DNA of 23,730 nt from Perkinsus olseni (taxonomy: Eukaryota; Perkinsozoa; Perkinsida), in contig JABANN010000516.1 of the NCBI GenBank assembly GCA_013115125.1, positions 1 to 23,730 on the forward strand, given 5' to 3'. Positions within the stretch are counted from its first letter, which is position 1; each line of letters opens with the position of its first letter. Both the position numbers and the translations under genes were made by a program. Under the pieces are notes generated by a model. It made no database searches and was not told where the DNA came from. It was given only the letters and a program-made list of their open reading frames with translations. Positions 18,065 through 23,730 of the stretch are shown piece by piece.

Positions 18065-18181
18065 TCGATCTTAGAAATTCCTCCGAATCTCCCCTCGTAG
18101 GTGATGTCTCTGCCACCGGGATTCCACCGAGTGTACACGCCTTCCCCTTCAGCGTCTAGGTTGAGCCTACCACTGATGTTC

Positions 18182-18203
18182 ACCGATAGTATCAGTCTGA
18201 TAC
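18182..18203. repeat. 22-bp palindromic unit, U = actgatac
   Basis: One mismatch. Without 14 bp, the stretch between GATGTTCA and ATCGAC is exactly as long as in the intact gene (near 16513). Confidence 0.95.
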
Positions 18204-18804
18204 CACCTTAATCGACCTACGCCCCAGGGCTTCAGCCCACCTGTTGAACTGCAAGTACAGAAAACCTTCGCGTCCAGGCATGTTGGTCTTGATCATAATC
18301 CCAGTGCTCTCCTGATAAGCCCTATGGGAGTTATAGCCCTCCAGGTTGTACAAACAGGTCCCACGCAGCAGGTACACGATGTCACTACGGTTTTCTGTGA
18401 CGCTGGGTTTCCCGTTGCAGCCCTTGGGGTAGTCAGCAGTGACGGACAACGGTTCAAAACGAACAGTCCAAGCGTCCTCTTCAACACCGCCCATCACTAT
18501 CCAGCGCAATCTTCTTCCGTAGTGATAAGGGCTGAAAAATGCTCGCATAATTCACGGCTTCATTCAATACCACCGCAGCTGATAAAACTGCACGTATCCA
18601 GCGTGACACCAGCGCATGATCTCAAATAGGGGGGGGGCAGTGAGAACGTGAGTCGAATTTGGTGCCTAGCGTGCCTTGGGCAGTCGTCAGCAGAGACTAG
18701 ACTACTGGAGAGGTGTAGCCCACCACAAATAATACGATCTCATCGAGAGCGCATTCCCTGGCTGTCTCGGTCGAACATCACCCAACTTTGCGGGTCGCTA
18801 ACGC

Positions 18805-18826
18805 CGCGCTAGTAGCACTGTGCTAC
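18805..18826. repeat. 22-bp palindromic unit (aged), U near cgcgctac
   Basis: About four mismatches to the rule, but the inner palindrome gtagcac, t, gtgctac is perfect. Confidence 0.6.
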
Positions 18827-18862
18827 GTACGTACCCTTTCAAGTGGTATCCTCGAGAAATGG

Positions 18863-18884
18863 CAATTGTTACAATTGAATTGTA
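18863..18884. repeat. 22-bp palindromic unit, U = caattgta
   Basis: Perfect unit; copies 1 and 2 of repeat R read GGCAATCGTGCATGTG or GGCGATCGTGCATGTG here without it. Confidence 0.97.
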
Positions 18885-19386
18885 CATGTGCCCATGGGGA
18901 CAATAGTGGCAGGAATAGCTCACTCGAGCGATGATGAGTAGCTCGAGGTGGTGATATGTTGTGACATCTTGATAGACTCGTCCGTGCACTGTAAGGGTGG
19001 CATGCACTCCACGCATGCAGCTTACGTGATGTAACCACGTTGTGCTTCTTTGATAGTAGCTCTTCCGTGAGCTATGCCGATGTCTTCTGGCGTCAGCTTA
19101 GAGATTGCGTTGATGAGTTCGGGACGTCTGTTTATTTCGGCTTCATGGTACCTTTTTCATCGTGGCCGCATCGTATCCCTTGTCGGCAGTGCGGACTCTG
19201 CACTTGCGATGCGCAGGTTGCGGACTGATTTCAACCTTGCTGATGCGTTTCCTAGCCAACGCCTCGGCTGTCTCCCTCGCGTCAGGATGTGACGATTGCG
19301 ACCAAGAGGAGAGAGTAACCGTGATTGGAGGCTCTTACGCTGATTCTTTCAGCCGCTGTATGTATATGCCTTCTGTAACTGCCTTG

Positions 19387-19403
19387 GATGTATCGGATAC
19401 ATC
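19387..19403. repeat. single 8-1-8 palindrome
   Basis: gatgtatc, g, gatacatc. No third segment found. Confidence 0.7.
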
Positions 19404-19431
19404 GTCTGGGGTCAATTTGATTGGGAGACCT

Positions 19432-19454
19432 GGCTGATCGGAGTCCGATCAGCC
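19432..19454. repeat. 23-bp perfect palindrome, single-base loop
   Basis: Arms of 11 bp (ggctgatcgga and tccgatcagcc) around one G. Longer than the 22-bp-unit arms and without a third segment. Confidence 0.95.
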
Positions 19455-19934
19455 ACTCCGAAAGGCTGAGAAGATGACCTTTATATGTGCCACGTGTTTC
19501 GGTTCATTCCGGCAAACTCGCTGAACGATTGTTGCGAGGGAATGTGTCGGTTGTCTGGTCGCGTCTGGCGGCGCGGATGAGCTCATCGCGAATTGTATTA
19601 CAAGTCTTGTAGTGTGGGGGTCCTTCACACCATTAGCCCGAGAGAAGGACGAACAATGGTGGTAGCCGACCTGCGAGTCCGATTCGAGAGGCAAAACTCG
19701 GGCCCCAATGACGAAGCGCTACCTCATCCAGGTTGAGTCATCCTCGAGAGATCCTCGATCTTGGATATGTTGGTGCGGGAGAGGCGAACAAGTCAAATCT
19801 TTTGACTTTTGCCTACGCAGACGTGGACAAAGCAAGACTCACTTCGTCATTCGGTCTGGTGCTCCCGTACTGAAAACTCTAGCGTAATATGAAGTCAGAA
19901 AGTTCAACTTATAGGATAATTCTTATCGTCTTCC

Positions 19935-20495
19935 GAGATCGTCGACCCGGAGAAGACCCGGAGAAGCAAGCCCATCCACCACTCAGCGGAGAAGTACCCC
20001 AGCGGCAATGGACTCAAAGGACTCGACGGGTTCTGACCCATCAGCGTTGCCCTGAACCATATGGTGTATTTGATATCTCCAGGCTGCAATCCATCCTTGC
20101 TCCTCCTTGAGCCATTCCTTCGTCACCTGTACTACTCGTGCGGTGTATAACCTACCTTTACCAGAGCGGCCGAGGCGTCAGAGTGGAGAGACAGCTGGTT
20201 GGTGTTAGCCCAACCTCTCACATTGTATTTCGCGTTGCTAGCCCTCTCTCCATTGGGTAATTAAAGGTAAGTTCAGAACTTAAAGTTCTCGATGGGATCT
20301 CGATATTGGATATTCCTCCAAATCTTGCCTCGTAGTTGACATCGCTACCAACCGGATTCCACCAGGCGTCTACGCCTTCCCCGTAAGCGTCTAGCTTGGC
20401 GCTACCACTGATATTCGGTGAACACACTTTGATCGACGTGTCCACGGGACCATCACCCACCGTGTTGAAGTTCAAATCAACTGCAGCTTCAAATA
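19935..20495 (-). pseudogene. broken 5'-truncated copy 3 of the secreted-protein gene
   Basis: Matches the 3' half of the intact gene (from about residue 105 to the end), including the block corresponding to W-N-P-G-G-R-D (here W-N-P-V-G-S-D). The 5' half is absent beyond 20495. A palindromic unit at 20268-20289 shifts the frame after I-E-I-P-S-R, and other breaks follow. Confidence 0.85.
20268..20289. repeat. 22-bp palindromic unit, U = taagttct
   Basis: Perfect unit; both sister gene copies lack it at the matching place (near 16383 and 18032), and without 14 bp the three align without gaps. Confidence 0.97.
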
Positions 20496-20579
20496 TGCAG
20501 AGACGTAAATGTAGGTGTGCTGCACTTAGGATCTACCCATAGGCTATAATGCAGGGTATCGATTTTGGCCTTCCCTGCA

Positions 20580-20719
20580 CTGTGCAGCCTGAAGCTGCAC
20601 AGGAAAAATCAACTTAATCGAATCTGGATGGACGAGCTGCACCTTTCGGTGACATGCCCATTTTATAATAACATTTTTATTATACTGGATGATGAGATAA
20701 ACACCAAGGGTGGTGTTTA
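20580..20719. repeat. three consecutive stem-loops
   Basis: 20580-20602 (9-bp arms, 5-base loop, ctgtgcagc), 20664-20684 (8-bp arms, 5-base loop, tataataa) and 20698-20719 (9-bp arms, 4-base loop, taaacacca). Their loops are longer than in the palindromic units, so they may be a different kind of structure. Confidence 0.85.
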
Positions 20720-21021
20720 CTAGGAACAGCTTGGATCAACTACTCATAACGCGACAACGGCAACGTTGGTGAGCAGGAAAAAGCGGGTCTACCGGACGAT
20801 TTATCGACCAACGCGGGTTCTACTCATGACAGTTATTAACATATCGAAGTCTGTCTCAGTCAATGATGTTCACCGGATGAGAGAATCTTGGAAAATGAGC
20901 TTTGTGACAAAGCGTGTCCGCGGATTGACGGTGTGTACATGAGAAATAGATCAAGGCTGAGTTGCACTTGATAAAATGCCGTCAATCTGAAACAGGTACG
21001 ACCACCTTTACCAATCAGTAC

Positions 21022-21861
21022 TTAAGATTTGCGGTAAAGACGATCGGTAATGTAGTTGCCGGTAACGAAGATCGCGTCGGGGGAGGCAAACCTCACAGTG
21101 TTCCACCTCGTTACGGCGTCATACTCCTCAGGAAGATCAGGACAAACCTTCTTGAGCTCGGTGACAAGCTGGCCCAAAGTATGTGTACTCGTTGTCTCCG
21201 TCACCTCGTAACCTTGACCAATGCCCGTTCCCACGAGCTTAAAGCGGTAGGCGGAAGTCCGAGTGTTACTGCAAGTGAGTGTAACATCACAGAATCCGTC
21301 ATCCAGGACCCGTATATTCATACCGACTTTTTGTGAGTTTCCAGGGCCGGTCTCGAAAACCCCTGGAACGTATGGAAGCCAGCGACGATGGAGTACGAAA
21401 CCGGCATCTGCGTCACCATCGTCGTTCAGTACGAAGGCCTCGAAGTGGTCTTGGTCGTATGTATCCGCTGGACATGCAGCCCGCGCCCCAGCAAGCCAAG
21501 CATCATGTGCCTCCCTCCCAGGGCCAGATGGCGGGACTACATGAATGGACGCCGGCTTCTTTGCATCGGGCTGGAGTCTGAACCAACCACTTTGGTACGG
21601 AGTTATGGTAGGGCACTGTACAAAAATCATACCAAGACCGGTGCCGTGGTCGACGAGGAAGGTAACTCTGGAGAACAAATGCTGGTAGACGAATTCATCA
21701 ACATGTCTCATGGTTGCGGGGCACAGAGAAGGTTTCATGGTTGTGGGGCACGGAGTAGATCCTGTGGTGCGGCTCCTCCCAGAACCATTGGCCAGTACAA
21801 CAATAAACGAGAGGAGAATCATGAGACGGAGGGCCATTATTAGTGAGTGGATAATGAACAC
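21022..21861 (-). CDS. predicted secreted protein of unknown function
   Basis: A 279-residue uninterrupted frame. It starts with a strong signal peptide: a hydrophobic run L-M-I-L-L-S-F-I-V-V-L-A at residues 13-24, likely cut after the A-N-G-S region (24-27). Met1 and Met9 are both possible starts. The mature part has seven cysteines (38, 47, 83, 130, 191, 197, 240), an acidic N-D-D-G-D-A-D-A stretch (146-153), and a C-terminal basic end R-L-Y-R-K-S. I do not recognise a catalytic motif or a family outside Perkinsus-like genomes. It shows no clear similarity to the 16.1-kb family. The long frame and clear signal make a real gene likely. Confidence 0.8.
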   Translation of the reverse strand: MFIIHSLIMALRLMILLSFIVVLANGSGRSRTTGSTPCPTTMKPSLCPATMRHVDEFVYQHLFSRVTFLVDHGTGLGMIFVQCPTITPYQSGWFRLQPDAKKPASIHVVPPSGPGREAHDAWLAGARAACPADTYDQDHFEAFVLNDDGDADAGFVLHRRWLPYVPGVFETGPGNSQKVGMNIRVLDDGFCDVTLTCSNTRTSAYRFKLVGTGIGQGYEVTETTSTHTLGQLVTELKKVCPDLPEEYDAVTRWNTVRFASPDAIFVTGNYITDRLYRKS

Positions 21862-22455
21862 CTACAAAAGATGACCAACTACGGTAGGGATATCGCCCAT
21901 TACAGTTTATGGGTGTCGAAAGGAAAGGGTGTCACTGATATGTTCTGAGTCAGAACTGTCATCATTTCTCTTGGTATCACGATAGACGTCAGAGAGGTCG
22001 TCACCATAGTCAACCTCCTCAAAGATGGACATATGAATTCAACTCCAATGCTAGGAAGAAGGGAAGCAACTGAAACACTGAACTATTTCCCTGTCCCGCC
22101 CACAATGAACAACGGACAGCCGTCACGGTCACACGTCACACATATTTGTTCGCGCGCGCACGCACGAATCTCGCTCACCCATTATATCTAACCTCAGGAG
22201 ACTTAAAGGAAGTTTAGGGTATTTCACTAGAAAACAGGCGTTGGAGGTTAGGTTCCTCACCTTAAGGAGGCCCCTTAGGGCTCCCAACTTAGGGGGACCT
22301 CGATCCTAGATAGGAAGCGTGTTCCCCGAAATGGATATCATCAACTGCTGATTAAGGAACAAGATTACTCATATGCCGGTTTTGATCCGGCAACCTTGCG
22401 GGAGTCGGACTGAGCCACAAACGACGGTGCCATATCGACCACAGGTTAGATGTTG
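21862..22455. other. no gene recognised
   Basis: Contains a single 7-1-7 palindrome at 21942-21956 (gttctga, g, tcagaac) and a degraded tRNA-like stretch on the minus strand near 22430-22369. Confidence 0.4.
22369..22430 (-). pseudogene. degraded tRNA-like relic
   Basis: The minus strand has TGGCTCAGTCCGA (A-box-like) and a T-arm with a perfect 5-bp stem GCCGG/CCGGC around ATCAAAA. The segment between is about 12 bases too short for a full D-arm and anticodon arm, and the acceptor ends do not pair. Confidence 0.4.
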
Positions 22456-22477
22456 AGGCACAATGTGCCTGGCACGT
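22456..22477. repeat. 22-bp palindromic unit, U = aggcacat
   Basis: One mismatch; one base before the next unit. Confidence 0.85.
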
Positions 22478-22478
22478 G

Positions 22479-22500
22479 CTACTACGGTAGTAGTACTACC
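22479..22500. repeat. 22-bp palindromic unit, U = ctactacc
   Basis: Perfect unit; a further 6-1-6 palindrome (taccat, g, atggta) follows. Confidence 0.95.
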
Positions 22501-22625
22501 ATGATGGTACTCATGCTATCAATAGGTAAGAAGACGCAGAAAAATTCGGCCGAAGCCTTAGAGCAGGGAAACGTGATAATTAGATCATGTATTGCTTGTG
22601 TTTAAGGACAGTTTCGATCTGAGCT

Positions 22626-22647
22626 ATCGATACTATCGATTCGATAG
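22626..22647. repeat. 22-bp palindromic unit, U = atcgatag
   Basis: Perfect unit in non-coding DNA. Confidence 0.95.
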
Positions 22648-22793
22648 GTTCTCATCTAGGACTATATTAAAGACCATCTATTCACTATGGACTATAGTAA
22701 ACAGCTTGTTTCTCATAGACCCCATACCATGAGTATCATTATGATACTGTCAGCGGACGTGTCAGGACGTCACGTGAGCGAGGCATTTTCGAG

Positions 22794-22836
22794 TTGCACA
22801 CGACTTGCACGTGAGTCACGTGCAAGTCGTGTGCAA
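22794..22836. repeat. 43-bp perfect palindrome with a single-base loop
   Basis: Two exact 21-bp arms beginning ttgcacacgacttgcacg surround one G at 22815. Each arm contains a CACGTG-type core and the word ACTTGCAC. Part of the arm (gtgcaagtcg) recurs just downstream. Confidence 0.97.
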
Positions 22837-23730
22837 GTCGCGTGGACCTTCGCCCGACTCGATCGGCAAAACCGTGGGAGAGTGATCGGAGGTCGGAGCG
22901 ATACCACGCGACGCGAAGCGGGTAATAGCGGCGTAAGGCTCTGTCTAGCACTGTCCTATGCGCAGATATCCTTTCTAGTTTTTTCCGTCGCGTATTACCC
23001 CATAACGGCGCAGTTGCATATCGAAATGGTACACTTGGCGCGCGCGAAATTCACTTCGCGCTCTCTACAACGACGAAACGGTCGATGAAACGGTTGATCG
23101 ATATATCAGTGAATTCCTCTCGTCAAAATTCATAAGCTGACCAGCTTTGACATGTAAAAGCTTCGTACCAACAGAGATATCTCAATTTGAGCGATTTGCA
23201 TATCAAAATGGCACACACTGTAGTTCACAGTAACATCCCTCTCGGAGCAAGTTGCGAGAATGCGTAGAAATACACGGTAGATGTCAGACGATTGTTTGAA
23301 CGCATGAAGTTAGGCTTGCTATCCTCCGTAATTGTCACACCATAACTCGCGTGACTGAATAATTTGCCACCCTCTGGATCGCATTCGATTCCACTCAGAT
23401 CAAGCTCGCCCCTCTCGGATAGTGTCTGCCTGTGATCTCGACTTCGACCGACTGACCAACACAACACCGTTGGTTCGGAAAAGGAACACGCTACGTTAAT
23501 CTCTCCACGCAAGGAGTACAAAATGTGGTACAAAAATCTCAGCAATCACATTATAGTGCAACATTGGTTTTGTGAATTCATACGCTGTATATAAGCTTGC
23601 TGTGGGCCTTGAGGGTTCGGCCGTTGACCAGCATACGCTTGCTGTTGGGGCTGATAGATCTGAACGAAGGAACGGTCAGCGAAAATTGCCAAGTAATACA
23701 CGAGAAAAGCAGCGAAATCACATTGAAATG

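Larger units (their letters stand above)
17911..18548 (-). pseudogene. broken copy 2 of the secreted-protein gene
   Basis: The upstream part (18548-18204) matches the intact gene from V-M-G-G-V through E-P-L-S-V-T-A-D-Y-P and Y-N-S-H. A palindromic unit at 18182-18203 shifts the frame; G-V-Y-T-R-W-N-P-G-G-R-D-I then continues in another frame until a second unit at 18043-18064 shifts it again. About 160 bp of the 3' half, between the GGGTCCT near 17967 and TAGCCCAACC, is missing compared with the intact gene. So at least two of its frame breaks are 14-bp palindromic insertions. Confidence 0.85.
18525..18955. repeat. dispersed repeat R, copy 3 (diverged)
   Basis: Retains GGCTG(A)AAAATGCTCGCAT, ACCACCGCAGCTGA, CTACTGGAGAGGTG, CTGGCTGTCTC and the GGGACAATA block. 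It contains two palindromic units of its own (18805, 18863) absent from copies 1 and 2, and lacks the three of copy 2. It lies just upstream of broken gene copy 2. Confidence 0.8.
19300..19590 (+). repeat. decayed copy related to 7050-7300
   Basis: See the partner; similarity is strongest at 19538-19577 (GAATGTGTCGGTTGTCTGG then TCGCGTCTGGC). Confidence 0.45.
18956..19934. other. no intact gene; decayed repeats
   Basis: It includes the relative of 7050-7300 and, near 19705-19870, sequence related to the flank at 17740-17850. The frames of 60-90 codons here have no domain I recognise. Confidence 0.4.
22501..23730. other. no convincing gene
   Basis: Frames at 22687-23088 (plus) and 23225-23545 (minus) lack recognisable domains. 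The second reads smoothly and could be an exon of a gene leaving the window, but I cannot support it. A GCATATC(G/A)AAATGG word recurs at 23017 and 23197. Confidence 0.4.

Noticed and set aside
1-23730. CRISPR array, bacterial operon or phage
   Set aside because: The short palindromes are not direct repeats with unique spacers, and the genes with introns and Sar1 are eukaryotic.

Overview
The window looks like nuclear DNA of an alveolate protist, most probably Perkinsus or a close relative. The reasons are a dinoflagellate/Perkinsus-type spliced-leader sequence embedded in the DNA at 8552-8571 (minus strand), an SF-assemblin-type coiled-coil gene with very short GT-AG introns (40 and 47 bp among them), a eukaryotic Sar1 GTPase, and lineage-specific secreted proteins of unknown function. 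The species call is inference; alveolate is the safer level.

Layout. 1-2.35 kb: a microsatellite, a lone exon-like fragment resembling EML/WD40 proteins, and a cluster of a 16-bp repeated motif. 2.35-6.5 kb is the ordinary gene-bearing part: an intronless FAD-dependent oxidoreductase (minus), a divergently placed SAR1 (plus) about 100 bp away, an imperfect tandem repeat, and a five-exon SF-assemblin-like gene (plus). 6.5-15.5 kb is gene-poor: spliced-leader relic, tRNA-derived relic, a 1.09-kb hAT-like non-autonomous transposon, and a decayed minus-strand gene split by a 654-bp inverted-repeat element. 15.5-20.5 kb holds three tandem copies of a secreted-protein gene, one open and two broken, with a shared flanking repeat that also occurs alone at 9.5-10.06 kb. 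21.0-21.9 kb has another intact secreted-protein gene. The last 1.9 kb has no convincing gene.

The most unusual signal is a repeated architecture rather than a repeated sequence. At least 29 places carry a 22-bp unit that obeys one rule: for an 8-bp target U, the DNA reads U[1-7], then the reverse complement of U, then U[2-8]. This gives two overlapping perfect palindromes, each with 7-bp arms and a single-base loop, and a net gain of exactly 14 bp. U differs at nearly every site, so this is not a dispersed element of fixed sequence. Seventeen units are perfect; about 9 x 10^-5 perfect units would be expected by chance in a window this size (my arithmetic, equal base frequencies). Paralogous copies in the window show empty and filled sites differing by 14 bp, a tRNA-like D-arm regains its canonical sequence when one unit is removed, and units lie at frame breaks in three decayed genes. 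None lies in the intact exons; two lie in introns. I know of no described process that follows this rule and treat it as the main discovery candidate.
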